Assembly (NCBI GenBank): GCA_947469285.1
Contig: CANIOW010000006.1
Location: 50,044 to 114,043, forward strand
Direction of reading: 5' to 3'
Length of the DNA: 64,000 nt
Source of the DNA: Gammaproteobacteria bacterium
GTDB lineage: Bacteria > Pseudomonadota > Gammaproteobacteria > Steroidobacterales > Steroidobacteraceae
The position numbers and the translations under genes were made by a program. This document shows positions 55,050 through 63,792 of the stretch, one piece after another (within the stretch, counting starts at the first letter, position 1; each line of letters opens with the position of its first letter). The notes under the pieces are model-generated. The model was not told the DNA's origin and made no database searches. It saw only the letters and a list, made by a program, of their open reading frames with translations.

Positions 55050-56075
55050 CTACGGCTGCGCCAGGTGCTTGGCGTAACTTGGGAAATCGATATTCGTGCC
55101 GCAGATAACGATGCCGACGCGCAGACCTTGCAGACGTTCGGCAAGCGGGCCAACCAAAGCCGCAGTGGCGGCCGCCGCCGCCGGCTCGACGGCGAGCTTC
55201 AGTTCGTGGAATAACAGCGCCATGGCCGCGCGGATCTGGTCGTCCTCCACCAACACCACGTCCTCGACGTGCTCCCGGCATAGCCGGTAGGTCGTGTCCG
55301 TGGCAAACGGGGCGCCCAGGCTATCCGCAATGGTGCGTATCTCGTTGACCGGCGCTGGCCTGCCTAGTGCAAAGCTGCGAAACATGGCATTCGCCCCGAC
55401 CGGCTCAACCCCGAAAACCCGGCATGCCGGTTGCCACTGGCGGATGGCAGCCGCCATGCCAGCACAGAGGCCGCCCCCACCGATGGGAATGACCACGGCG
55501 TCGAGTGCCCCGGCTTGGTTCAAAAATTCGAGCCCCAGCGACGCGGTGCCGAGGAGCGTCATCTGGCCGTCGAAGGGGTGGATAAATGTGCGCCCCTCCT
55601 CCGCCGCAACGCGTGCCGCCAGTTCGAAGCCTGCAGCACCATCCGCCGCCATCAACACCTCGGCACCGAGATGCCGACACAGCGCGACGCGTGCTGGGTT
55701 GGCGCTTTGCAACATAACGACCTTCGCGGTCGTGCCGAAATACCTGGCTGCATAGGCAGTGGCAATGGCGTGGTTTCCGGAACTGATGGCCGTGATGCCG
55801 CGGGCGCGTTCTGCGGCATCTAGCGCCAGCACATTCAGCATGGCACCTCGCGCCTTGAACGAACCCGAGTGCTGCAGCAACTCGAGCTTAACGGCAATGC
55901 GGCTCGCGGGACCCAGTAGGGCAGGCAGGGTCTCACTGTTCCACCAATGCACGGGCGTCTCTACCAGATGCGGCCGCAGGCGCTCCAATGCATCGGTAAT
56001 CGCCGCCGGTGCCAGCACCACACCGGGCACCTCGGGGGCGCTTAGATTACGGTGATGACCGCGCTGCAAATCCAC
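55050..56075 (-). CDS. Threonine/serine dehydratase-like PLP enzyme (paralog 2), first gene of the operon
   Basis: The start is GTG 56075 with GAGG seven bases upstream, giving 341 residues. The PLP Lys motif is HSGSFKARGAM (about residue 74), with ISSGNHAIATAYAA, PIGGGGLCAGMAAA and RVGIVICGTNID at the end. It is a fold-type-II beta-eliminase without an ACT domain, the family of catabolic threonine dehydratase, serine racemase, threo-3-hydroxyaspartate dehydratase, EutB and BhcB. It resembles the gene at 14884-15879. As the first gene downstream of the operator region, it probably processes the amino acid released by the operon. Confidence 0.9.
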   Translation of the reverse strand: MDLQRGHHRNLSAPEVPGVVLAPAAITDALERLRPHLVETPVHWWNSETLPALLGPASRIAVKLELLQHSGSFKARGAMLNVLALDAAERARGITAISSGNHAIATAYAARYFGTTAKVVMLQSANPARVALCRHLGAEVLMAADGAAGFELAARVAAEEGRTFIHPFDGQMTLLGTASLGLEFLNQAGALDAVVIPIGGGGLCAGMAAAIRQWQPACRVFGVEPVGANAMFRSFALGRPAPVNEIRTIADSLGAPFATDTTYRLCREHVEDVVLVEDDQIRAAMALLFHELKLAVEPAAAAATAALVGPLAERLQGLRVGIVICGTNIDFPSYAKHLAQP

Positions 56076-56103
56076 TCCCTAGCCTCGCGACACCTAGTGT
56101 GCG

Positions 56104-56166
56104 GATAAGATTCATGTGATGCGTATACGCAACAATATTGCTTAAACGCATCATACGGCGCATTAT
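56104..56166. promoter_or_regulatory. Divergent promoter region with nested inverted repeats (likely XRE-cupin operator)
   Basis: TGATGCGT (56117-56124) and ACGCATCA (56146-56153) are a perfect inverted repeat. Within it lie the palindromes GCGTATACGC (56121-56130) and CAATATTG (56133-56140). CGCATCAT and CGCATTAT repeat directly 3' of it. On the plus strand TTGCTT (56138-56143) and CATTAT (56161-56166) are 17 bases apart, a plausible sigma-70 promoter for the regulator. On the minus strand TTGCGT (56132-56127) and TCTTAT (56110-56105) are 16 apart for the operon. The repeats overlap both promoters. Confidence 0.6.
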
Positions 56167-56225
56167 CAGAGAGTCAAGCGGATTTCCGGTAGCCTTGTCA
56201 TTTTCCGTTTGCAGCCGAGCACCGA

Positions 56226-56927
56226 ATGACCAAGACAACAGCAAAGGCCACCCCGCGTCCCCGCAAACTGACAGCGAAGGCCGTGTCGCGCGGGCCCGCA
56301 AAGCTGCCGCTGCTCAAGCAAGCACCGACGCTTGGTGATTGCCTGCGGGCTATCCGCGCCAAGCGAGGGATGACGCTAGCGGAGGTGAGCGCCGTCAGTG
56401 GTTTGGCCCGGTCAACCCTGTCGCGCGTGGAGAGCGGCCAACTCTCGCTCACTTACGACAAGCTCGTGCAACTCAGCCACGGGCTGCGGATTGATCTGGC
56501 AGAACTGCTGTCATCGCCCAAAGACGCTACGCCGAACGCAACCCTCACCCGGCGTACCTTCACCCCAACGGGAAACGGCAAGACACTCACCGTGGGCGAC
56601 ACGGTCTACCGGTACATGTGCACCGAGATGTCTGCCAAGCGCATGACCCCCATGGTGGCCGACATCCACGCCCGCACGCTTGAAGAGTCCAACGGGCTCC
56701 TCGCCCACCCCGGCGAGGAGTTCACTTACGTCCTGGCCGGCACCGTGGAACTGCACACCGAGTTCTACGAGCCGCTGCTGTTGGAAGCCGGGGCATGCGT
56801 CTACTTCGACAGCACCATGCGCCACACCTACCTCGCCCCCAAGGGGGCGCCTGGAAAGATCCTGTGCGTCTGCTCGGTAGATACCACCACCGCCCCTCAC
56901 GGCACGCGCCAAACGCAGGAAAAATAG
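56226..56927 (+). CDS. XRE-family transcriptional regulator with C-terminal cupin domain
   Basis: The 233-residue protein has a basic N-terminal tail, then an HTH_3 domain (about residues 35-95, LGDCLRAIRAKRGMTLAEVS, GLARSTLSRVESGQLSLTYDKL) and a cupin sensor domain (about 110-220, with HPGEEFTYVLAGTVELH, AGACVYFDSTMRHTYLAP). Regulators of this type bind small metabolites, often amino acids or amines, through the cupin. It is divergent from the catabolic operon and upstream of a transporter and two hydrolases, so it is the likely local regulator. Ligand unknown. Confidence 0.92.
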   Translation: MTKTTAKATPRPRKLTAKAVSRGPAKLPLLKQAPTLGDCLRAIRAKRGMTLAEVSAVSGLARSTLSRVESGQLSLTYDKLVQLSHGLRIDLAELLSSPKDATPNATLTRRTFTPTGNGKTLTVGDTVYRYMCTEMSAKRMTPMVADIHARTLEESNGLLAHPGEEFTYVLAGTVELHTEFYEPLLLEAGACVYFDSTMRHTYLAPKGAPGKILCVCSVDTTTAPHGTRQTQEK

Positions 56928-56932
56928 CACCC

Positions 56933-58066
56933 GTGAACCCCGTAACGAGCAGCCGCTTCAGCCGCTGGATACTGCCCGGCTTCGCCTTCAAGGCAGTCGT
57001 CATCGGGGGTGGCTATGCTACCGGCCGCGAGCTCGCCGAGTTTTTCCTGCCCAGCGGGCCCTGGGGCGGCGTCTTGGGCATGCTCCTCGCCATGGTGATT
57101 TGGAGCGTGGTATGCACGCTCACGTTCCTGTTCGCGCGCCAGACGTCGAGCATGGACTACCGCACTTTCTTCGGGAATCTCCTCGGGCCCGGCTGGGTGG
57201 TCTTCGAGGCGGCGTATTTCTGCCTGGTCATCATCATGTTGTCGGTGTTTGCGGCTGCCGCTGGCGCCATCGGCCCTGCGGCCTTCGGCGTGCCACCTAT
57301 CGCCGGCACGCTCGCATTGGTCTGCGGAATCGCTGCCGTCACCTGCTTCGGAAACGATTCGGTGGAGCGACTGTTCAAGTACGTCACCTTCTTCCTATAT
57401 GCGGTTTTTGGCGTCTTCATCCTGCTGTCGCTGAGCCGCTTCTCCGGGAAGATTGTCGAAGGCTTTGCCATGCCCTACCCCACGACCGGCTGGGTCGGGG
57501 GCGGTGTGACTTACGGCATCTACAACGTCGTTGGTGCTGTCATCATCCTGCCTGTGCTGCGTCACCTGCAAAGCAAGCAGGACGCCGTCATCGCCGGCTT
57601 GCTCTGCGGCCCTTTGGCGATGTTGCCGGCGCTATTGTTCTTGATCTGCATGGTTGCCTATTACCCGGGCATCGCCAGCGAGCCACTGCCTTCAGACTTT
57701 CTCCTCCAACGGCTGGAACTACCGCTGTTCCACCTGTTGTTCCAGGTCATGATTTTCTCCGCGCTGCTGGAAAGCGGCACCGGCGCCGTGCACGCCATCA
57801 ACGAACGCGTCGCCAAAGTACTGGCGCCGAAGGGCCGCCCGTTTGGCCGCGGCGCACGACTGCTGATCGCAGGCCTCGTATTGATCCTCTCGGTCTTCGT
57901 CGCCGCCAAATTCGGGCTGGTTGACCTGATCGCCCGCGGCTACCGCTTTCTGGCGCTGCTGTTCGCTACCGTCTATGTTGCACCAGTCGTCAGCTATGGT
58001 GCATGGCGCATCTATCAGGCGCGCAAAGAGGGGAAGGTGCCTACCGCCCCAGCGGCCGCCCGATGA
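56933..58066 (+). CDS. YkvI-like multi-pass membrane transporter
   Basis: The start is GTG 56933, six bases after the regulator stop; the 377-residue protein begins VTSSRFSRWILPGFAFKAVV. About ten hydrophobic helices are seen. GFAFKAVVIGGGYATGRELAEFF in helix 1 has the glycine-rich unwound pattern of the LeuT/APC-fold YkvI family. VIWSVVCTLTFLFAR and the NVVGAVIILPVLRHL stretch also fit. Substrate is not known; the operon context points to an amino acid or small peptide, import or export. The stop overlaps the hydrolase start (ATGA). Confidence 0.78.
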   Translation: MNPVTSSRFSRWILPGFAFKAVVIGGGYATGRELAEFFLPSGPWGGVLGMLLAMVIWSVVCTLTFLFARQTSSMDYRTFFGNLLGPGWVVFEAAYFCLVIIMLSVFAAAAGAIGPAAFGVPPIAGTLALVCGIAAVTCFGNDSVERLFKYVTFFLYAVFGVFILLSLSRFSGKIVEGFAMPYPTTGWVGGGVTYGIYNVVGAVIILPVLRHLQSKQDAVIAGLLCGPLAMLPALLFLICMVAYYPGIASEPLPSDFLLQRLELPLFHLLFQVMIFSALLESGTGAVHAINERVAKVLAPKGRPFGRGARLLIAGLVLILSVFVAAKFGLVDLIARGYRFLALLFATVYVAPVVSYGAWRIYQARKEGKVPTAPAAAR

Positions 58067-59499
58067 GCCAGCGGCTTCCAGTTCGCGCCCAGGCAGCAGC
58101 GGCGCTATTGCTGACGCTGCTGGCTGGCGCGGCCTGTGCCACGCCACTGGCCGTGGCCTTGGCTGCGGCAGAGTCGACCGTCCCCGCTGTCGGCGCCGAC
58201 GCATTGCGGGAGCAACTGCAAGCCGAATTGGAGCGAGCCTTTCCTGCGAACGAACCGGGCGCTACGGCGCTGGTAATGCAGGACGGGAAAGTGCTCTTCC
58301 GCGGCGCTGCGGGCATGGCGAACCTCGAACTTGGCGTCGCTATGCGGCCCGAGATGGTCCTACGGCTAGGTTCGGTCACCAAGCAGTTCACTGCCGTCTG
58401 CATCCTCATGCTCGTCGAGCAAGGCAAGCTGGCTTTCGACGACGAGATCACGAAGTTCCTGCCGGACTTTCCGGTACACGGCCAGAAAATCACCATCGAG
58501 CGCCTGCTAACGCATACCTCCGGCGTCAAAAACTATACTGAACTGCCGGCATTCTGGGACCAGCAGCGCCAAGACAAAACGCTGCTGCAACTGATTGATA
58601 TGTTCAAACAGGCGCCGCCCGAGTTCGCCCCCGGAGAGCGCTTCGTCTATAGCAACTCTGGCTATGTGTTGCTGGGGGCCGTAATAGAGAAGGTATCCGG
58701 CCAAACTTACGCTGCCTTCGTGCAGCAACACATCTTCGCTGTACTCGGCATGGCGCACACGCGGTACGACAGCACGGCAAGCATCATTCCCGGGCGGGTC
58801 CCCGGGTACAAGCACACCGCCCAGGGCTATGACAACGGCGACTACTTCAGCATGAGCCTGCCGTATGCCGCCGGTTCGCTGGTTTCGACGGTGGACGATT
58901 TGGCCAAGTGGGATGAGGCGCTCTATACCGAAAAGCTGGTCAGCCAAGCCTCGCTTCTACGTGCGTGGACGACGTTCCATCTTGATGACGGACGACCGAC
59001 CCACTACGGCTATGGGTGGGCCATCACCGACATTGCCGGTATCCCCATGCTTAACCACGGCGGTGGCGTCAACGGCTTCAACTCCATGCTGGTGCGGGTG
59101 CCACAAACCCATGTCTTTGCCGTTGTCCTCAGCAACCGCGATGGTGGTGAAGCCTGGCTGGCGCGGAAGCTGGCAGCACTGGCGAGTGGGCGCAAGTGGA
59201 CTGAACCAGTGGCGGTACCCGTGAGTGCTGCCGCTCTAGATTTACTTGTCGGCAAGTACCAACTTCCTCAGCAGCCGGATATTGAGGTAGCGCACGTCAA
59301 GGATGGGCTCAGCATTCACTTGCAGCGCTACGGCACCGTTGAGTTGCGGCCACTTTCAGACACGGAATTCTTTTTCGTACTGGACCCACTGGCCAGAGTG
59401 ACTTTCCTGAAGGACAACACCGGCCAACCCCTCAGCCTACAACTGCGCACCAATCGGGGGCCGGAAGAAGTGGCGATCAAGATAGAAAAGCCGCAATGA
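58063..59499 (+). CDS. Exported serine hydrolase, beta-lactamase/D-aminopeptidase fold
   Basis: ATG 58063 overlaps the transporter stop; 478 residues. A signal peptide ends near AGAACA (residue 26). Catalytic motifs of class C beta-lactamase-fold enzymes are SVTK at residues 104-107, YSN at 196-198 and HGGGVNG near 329. A C-terminal lipocalin-like domain (about 385-478, LLVGKYQLPQQPDIEV) is typical of the D-aminopeptidase/esterase EstB-like group. In this setting, periplasmic D-stereospecific peptidase activity is plausible but not shown. It overlaps the next gene by four bases. Confidence 0.87.
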   Translation: MSQRLPVRAQAAAALLLTLLAGAACATPLAVALAAAESTVPAVGADALREQLQAELERAFPANEPGATALVMQDGKVLFRGAAGMANLELGVAMRPEMVLRLGSVTKQFTAVCILMLVEQGKLAFDDEITKFLPDFPVHGQKITIERLLTHTSGVKNYTELPAFWDQQRQDKTLLQLIDMFKQAPPEFAPGERFVYSNSGYVLLGAVIEKVSGQTYAAFVQQHIFAVLGMAHTRYDSTASIIPGRVPGYKHTAQGYDNGDYFSMSLPYAAGSLVSTVDDLAKWDEALYTEKLVSQASLLRAWTTFHLDDGRPTHYGYGWAITDIAGIPMLNHGGGVNGFNSMLVRVPQTHVFAVVLSNRDGGEAWLARKLAALASGRKWTEPVAVPVSAAALDLLVGKYQLPQQPDIEVAHVKDGLSIHLQRYGTVELRPLSDTEFFFVLDPLARVTFLKDNTGQPLSLQLRTNRGPEEVAIKIEKPQ

Positions 59500-61079
59500 A
59501 TGAGATGACCCGGAGAGACTTCGTTACCAAAGTTGGCCTAGGGTTGACAGCTCTGAGTTCCATTGGCGTAACCGACACTGCCAAAGCCAGCCTACAAGCA
59601 AGGGAACACTGGCATGTCAGCGCTGAAGAGGCGCTTGCCTGGCATCGCGTTAAAGACAGCCATGGCGGCCCCACTTTGACGGGCAGCGAGTCTTGGAAAA
59701 ACTTCGTCGGCTTCCTCGAAGGCCAGTTGGCGAGCTACGGGTGTGTCGACTTCATTCGCAACCGTTGGAACTTCGACCGCTGGGTCACTTCCGAGTGGCC
59801 CGACTCCAGCCACTGGACACTGACACTCAATGGCCAGTCTGTGCCCGTGGCCAGCTACGGTGCCAATTCGGGCAGCACTGCGAACGAAGGTGTGACCGCA
59901 GAGCTCGTGATCTACGAGCCTGGGAAACCATTGAGCGCTTACACCGACAAAATCGTGGTATTCCAGCCGGTGGTAACCCCGGAACAGCTCAAAGCCTTGG
60001 ATTGGGACTACGAGTACGCGAGCCCTGCTGTCGGCTACCCCGACCCGCAACGGTTGCCAACCCAACTGCACCAAAGCCAAGCCATGCCCATGTTCGCGCA
60101 GATTACGCAATTCCCACGCGTGGTGCCGCAGCTGATTGAAGCCAAGGCCTGTGGCTGCCTGTTCGTTGTTGATGCTGGTGCAGAGCAAGCAGCCGGACTC
60201 TATACCTTCCCCGTTCCCCCTCTTCATACATTGCCGTCTCTCTACCTTGACCGCAAGGCCGGCGCTGCGGTCATTGTCGCGGCAGCAACAGGAGAGCGCG
60301 CCACCCTGCGATTGATTTCGCGCGTGGAAACTGCCGAGGCATGGCAGAGCATCGCCTTCCTGCCAGGGCGCCACTACGGCACTCCGGCGGATGAGGTGAT
60401 CCAGCTCACCACCCACACAGATGGGCCCTCTATCTCGCAGGACAATGGTGCTCTGGGGATACTGGGCGTGGTGAAGTATTTCAGCCACCTGCCACAGGGA
60501 CAGCGCGAACGCAGCTTGATGGTGTTCCTCGACTGCCGGCACTACATGCCTGGTGACGAGCAAGCCTTTGCTAACCAGGACTGGTTCGCGCTGCACCCCG
60601 AGGCACGCAAGAATGTCGTTGGTCTGATCCATATGGAACATCTGGGCCAGATAGGGTTCTACGAGGACGGCTACCGGTTGGTACCCATCGGGCAGACCGA
60701 ACCGTTCAGCCTTTGGGCTACCGACCATCAGACGATGATCGACACCGCCATCCGGGTGGTCAAGGAAACGCCGCTCCCCGGTGCCTGCGTACGCGACGTG
60801 GACCGCCCCGGGGTGCATGGCCGCAGCCAAGGTCCTTGGTTCGGGCTGGGCGGCGTGGCACGACAGCTGGGCATCCCCGCCTTCGGCATCATGGGGCTGC
60901 TGGGCGCCTATTGGAGCAGCGCGTCACGGCTAAACCGTCTCGATGCGGTGCTGTTCGCGCAGCAAGTAGCGGCGTTTGTGCGGCTGACTGCAGCACTAAT
61001 GCAAGCTGATCTTGGAACGCTGCGCAGCAAGCCCGTGGAAGGCAAGGAAGCTCTAAAGCTAGTTCGCCCTGAGCACTAA
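59496..61079 (+). CDS. Tat-exported M28-like peptidase with PA-type region
   Basis: The 527-residue protein has a twin-arginine signal (MTRRDFVTKVGLGLTAL). The middle (about residues 105-290) resembles a PA insert. TTHTDGPSISQDNGALGILG near residue 306 supplies the His-x-Asp and Asp of an M28 aminopeptidase zinc site, with MPGDEQAF and HMEHLGQIGF supplying possible acid and ligand residues. The motif order is loose compared with classical M28 enzymes, so it is a distant member. Tat export suggests that it folds with its cofactor in the cytoplasm before reaching the periplasm. Confidence 0.75.
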   Translation: MNEMTRRDFVTKVGLGLTALSSIGVTDTAKASLQAREHWHVSAEEALAWHRVKDSHGGPTLTGSESWKNFVGFLEGQLASYGCVDFIRNRWNFDRWVTSEWPDSSHWTLTLNGQSVPVASYGANSGSTANEGVTAELVIYEPGKPLSAYTDKIVVFQPVVTPEQLKALDWDYEYASPAVGYPDPQRLPTQLHQSQAMPMFAQITQFPRVVPQLIEAKACGCLFVVDAGAEQAAGLYTFPVPPLHTLPSLYLDRKAGAAVIVAAATGERATLRLISRVETAEAWQSIAFLPGRHYGTPADEVIQLTTHTDGPSISQDNGALGILGVVKYFSHLPQGQRERSLMVFLDCRHYMPGDEQAFANQDWFALHPEARKNVVGLIHMEHLGQIGFYEDGYRLVPIGQTEPFSLWATDHQTMIDTAIRVVKETPLPGACVRDVDRPGVHGRSQGPWFGLGGVARQLGIPAFGIMGLLGAYWSSASRLNRLDAVLFAQQVAAFVRLTAALMQADLGTLRSKPVEGKEALKLVRPEH

Positions 61080-61137
61080 TACCGCTTTGGCCGGCTGCGG
61101 GCCAAGCCCAGCAGGTGACGCAAATTAACGCGTGGAC

Positions 61138-62394
61138 TTAATAGATTTTCAGCCGCTCCAACACGCCAAAGGTGTCATCGAGCTGCTCAAAGATGTCTTT
61201 GTTGTGCTTGATAGCTTTACTGCGCATGTAGACACGCAGCCATTGCTTATAAATCCGCGCTTCATACCGGTCAAATACCTCGGGCATCGGGATCCCTTGC
61301 TGCAGCAGGTTCGCCAGAAACATGGCGCACTCAAAGCCTAGCGAGATCGACTGAAAATAGGGAGATCCGATGGCGGAGTCACCCACTAAAAATACTGACG
61401 CCCTGGAAAAAGGATGTTCCCCGCCGCTCGGGTAGCCGTCCGCATGCTCTGCGCGCCACTCGCGATTGGTGGCGTTTCGCGCGTGGTACAAATTCAATGG
61501 GATGCGGACGATGTCAATGTCACTGATAATTTTGCCGTCCGTCTCTTGGTCGATCTGTTCGATGAATCGATCCATGGATGCCGCGACTGCGGGAAAATTT
61601 TCGCGCAAATAGTCGCCTTTGCATTGCGGGGGCATCGCTGCAAATTCCTCGGCAGCGATGGTGATGATCCCGAATACATGCGTGACGCCGGCGTCCCGAG
61701 CGATACGATCGACGGACGGAATGAACTTGTACTGGCCATTCCCTTGGTTCTTGTAGTACTTGCAGTACTCGTTGCAATGATAGGGGGCGCCATATAGAAA
61801 AGTGACATTGACCGCGTATTCCAGCCGGATGGTGGAGGTATTGCGCTCAGCTGAACTGGGCTCCCCCACTTTCTCAGGTAACAGCTGGTTACGCAGCAAC
61901 GAGTTGCTGCCGGTGCAGTCGATCCAGATGTCATCTGGCGCAATCATGGCCAGGGCCTGGTCTAGGCTGACGCCGCCCAGGACACGCTCCACCGGACTCG
62001 GCCCACCGTCCTCAATCAAAGCACTCAAGCCCGCCTCAATGACGTTGAGAGCACAAAAGCCCTGAATCCAGCTTTGAATCAACGACAGGAGCTTTGGGTC
62101 GACAGAACGCCGGTTGCTCAGACCAGCTTCGAGTTCTGTAGCATCAAAGATGGCGGCGACATTATCTCCATCGACCTCATCGGCGGAGTAAGCGGAAAGA
62201 GAGTCGGCGATCAGATAAGAGGAGAGCTTGACCATCCGGGTACGCGTATAGGTGGGCCGCTTTTCATACAAACGAATAGAGAACCCGGGCTTTGCTTGCA
62301 GCATCGCCGCCATGATGAGGCCCACCGGACCGGCACCTAAAATATGAACGCGTCTGGTGACTTTCGCTGCATCGCTTGCAATAGACCTTTGCAT
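61138..62394 (-). CDS. FAD-dependent oxidoreductase/monooxygenase, low-GC
   Basis: From ATG 62394 (GTG 62403 is possible) the protein has 418 residues. The ADP-binding GxGxxG is VHILGAGPVGLIMAAM (about residues 16-31), DDIWIDCTGSNS lies mid-protein, and the second FAD motif is FLVGDSAIGSPYFQSISLGFECA (about 330-352). This fits group A flavoprotein hydroxylases or related halogenase-like enzymes. No substrate can be assigned. Sampled stretches of its DNA are close to 50% GC, well below the rest of the window, suggesting acquisition by transfer. It converges on the M28-like gene. Confidence 0.78.
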   Translation of the reverse strand: MQRSIASDAAKVTRRVHILGAGPVGLIMAAMLQAKPGFSIRLYEKRPTYTRTRMVKLSSYLIADSLSAYSADEVDGDNVAAIFDATELEAGLSNRRSVDPKLLSLIQSWIQGFCALNVIEAGLSALIEDGGPSPVERVLGGVSLDQALAMIAPDDIWIDCTGSNSLLRNQLLPEKVGEPSSAERNTSTIRLEYAVNVTFLYGAPYHCNEYCKYYKNQGNGQYKFIPSVDRIARDAGVTHVFGIITIAAEEFAAMPPQCKGDYLRENFPAVAASMDRFIEQIDQETDGKIISDIDIVRIPLNLYHARNATNREWRAEHADGYPSGGEHPFSRASVFLVGDSAIGSPYFQSISLGFECAMFLANLLQQGIPMPEVFDRYEARIYKQWLRVYMRSKAIKHNKDIFEQLDDTFGVLERLKIY

Positions 62395-62463
62395 ATACCG
62401 CACCGCCCCATGATCTTGTTATTTTTCAGGGAGTTTCCGTCGAGAATTCGCGGGTGGATCAGC

Positions 62464-63009
62464 TCAAGCGACGGGCTGTTCGTGGCCACCCAGAGCCACT
62501 CTGCGGAAGACCTTACACAGAACGTTCGTGCCTCCACTGCGCGCAAAACCAATGAGGCTGCCTAGCTCATCCGCTGGAAAGTGCTGTTCGGCCCACGCAA
62601 TGAGCTGGTTAGCCAAGGCTTCGGTGATCACTGCCACCGGTTCACGCGCGGGGTAACGCAGAGCCTCTATCAGCCGCATCAGGTTCATCCAAGTAAAGAG
62701 CACCAACTCTTTACTCGAAGCGCCGGCATAACGGGGTTGCCGCATACCCTCCACCGCATCTGCCCAGGTGACCGACCGGTTGCGGCGGTCATCAAAAAAC
62801 AAAAAACCCCGGGCTTTATTCTGTTCTTCGGAAGACGGCAACTGCCCCGAGTGAATCTCGCAGAGCTCCGCATTGGTGATCAACGCTGCCTCATGCGGCA
62901 GGTGCAACGGACAGAGACAAAAACCACGCGCCTTGCGCTGTTGCACTGTCAGCGGCGCAACCACTCCACCGTCGGAGGACGGGGTGTCTGCAGCAAGCGT
63001 CATGGTCAT
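62464..63009 (-). CDS. Unknown protein with repeated KARGF motif
   Basis: I do not recognise this 181-residue protein. The ATG at 63009 has a second ATG two codons on. It has QQRKARGFCLCPLHLPHEAAL (about residues 23-43) and later EQNKARGFLFFDDRRNRSV, so the KARGF element occurs twice. A TWMNLMRLIEALRYP helix follows, and the end is CKVFRRVALGGHEQ. No signal peptide or membrane helix is seen. It lies 69 bases upstream of the FAD oxidoreductase on the same strand and may be its partner. Confidence 0.6.
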   Translation of the reverse strand: MTMTLAADTPSSDGGVVAPLTVQQRKARGFCLCPLHLPHEAALITNAELCEIHSGQLPSSEEQNKARGFLFFDDRRNRSVTWADAVEGMRQPRYAGASSKELVLFTWMNLMRLIEALRYPAREPVAVITEALANQLIAWAEQHFPADELGSLIGFARSGGTNVLCKVFRRVALGGHEQPVA

Positions 63010-63123
63010 CGGTTAAGGAACCCCCAATAGCTGGTCGCAGGTTATAGGATTTGGCTAGGCGGCGTCCTACTTAATGTTTGCAGCTCAGCGCATGGCCAAA
63101 TCCCCAAGCCGCTGCAGTACTGG

Positions 63124-63792
63124 TCAACAGGCACAAGCGGCCACTGGCACGACGAGCGTTGCGCCGCTGGTTGTGGCGCGACTGGGAGAACCCATAACAA
63201 CCTTCTGCCGCGTCAGTTCCAATTTTTTCACGTCGAAGCCTCGCGCTTCCAGCCTACGTAGCAGCGCCTGATAGTCCGCGGTGGAAACGCTGGGGGTGCG
63301 CGCTAGCACCCACAGGTATTTGCGTGAAGGCTCACCCACGGCTACCAGGCGGTATGCGGGGTCGAGGTCCAGCACCCAGTAGTCGCCCCATACGGCGGGA
63401 ATGAAGGACAGCCATGCTGGCGCGAAGCGCACCTGCAACTTCGGCGAGTTTGCGGGGCCCACTTGCCGCGCTGTGCCGATGGCTTCATCCATTTCGCCGT
63501 TGGCCAGGCGGCAGCGGTTGGTGACGCGCACCCGGCCCGAAGCCAGCAACGTGTATTGCGCCACGGTTTCGGCGACGCATTGCTTCTGGAACCAGTTCGG
63601 ATACTTCGCTATTTCGTACCACTGGCCCATGTAGCGTGACAAGTCCAGCGTGGCGATAGCATCAACGGGCCTGGCCGTTATTTGACCCTGCGCGGTTGCA
63701 GGCGAGGTGGCCGCGCCGGCCGTTGGCACATGCCAGAGAAGCGCGGCGGTGGCCAGTAGGCAGGCAATAGTGGCAGCAGTTCTAGGAAACAT
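63124..63792 (-). CDS. Lipocalin family protein (Blc-like), exported
   Basis: From ATG 63792 the protein has 222 residues with a Sec signal peptide (ATIACLLATAALLWHVPTAGA). The lipocalin GxW motif is YMGQWYEIAKYPNWFQKQC. Later DYWVLDLDPAYRLVAVGEPSRKYLWVLARTP is the second conserved block and YQALLRRLEARGFD the C-terminal helix. There is no lipobox Cys, unlike E. coli Blc, so it is soluble in the periplasm. The extra C-terminal tail of about 30 residues ends CAC. Likely binds fatty acids or lysophospholipids. Confidence 0.92.
   Translation of the reverse strand: MFPRTAATIACLLATAALLWHVPTAGAATSPATAQGQITARPVDAIATLDLSRYMGQWYEIAKYPNWFQKQCVAETVAQYTLLASGRVRVTNRCRLANGEMDEAIGTARQVGPANSPKLQVRFAPAWLSFIPAVWGDYWVLDLDPAYRLVAVGEPSRKYLWVLARTPSVSTADYQALLRRLEARGFDVKKLELTRQKVVMGSPSRATTSGATLVVPVAACAC

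Noticed and set aside
59592..60830. Minus-strand open frame of 412 codons opposite the M28-like gene
   Set aside because: No family features; the plus-strand gene has a Tat signal and a zinc-site motif and is coupled to its upstream neighbour.
61087..61105. TTGGCC/GGCCAA hairpin between convergent genes as a terminator
   Set aside because: Only six pairs and no T-run on either strand; too weak to call.
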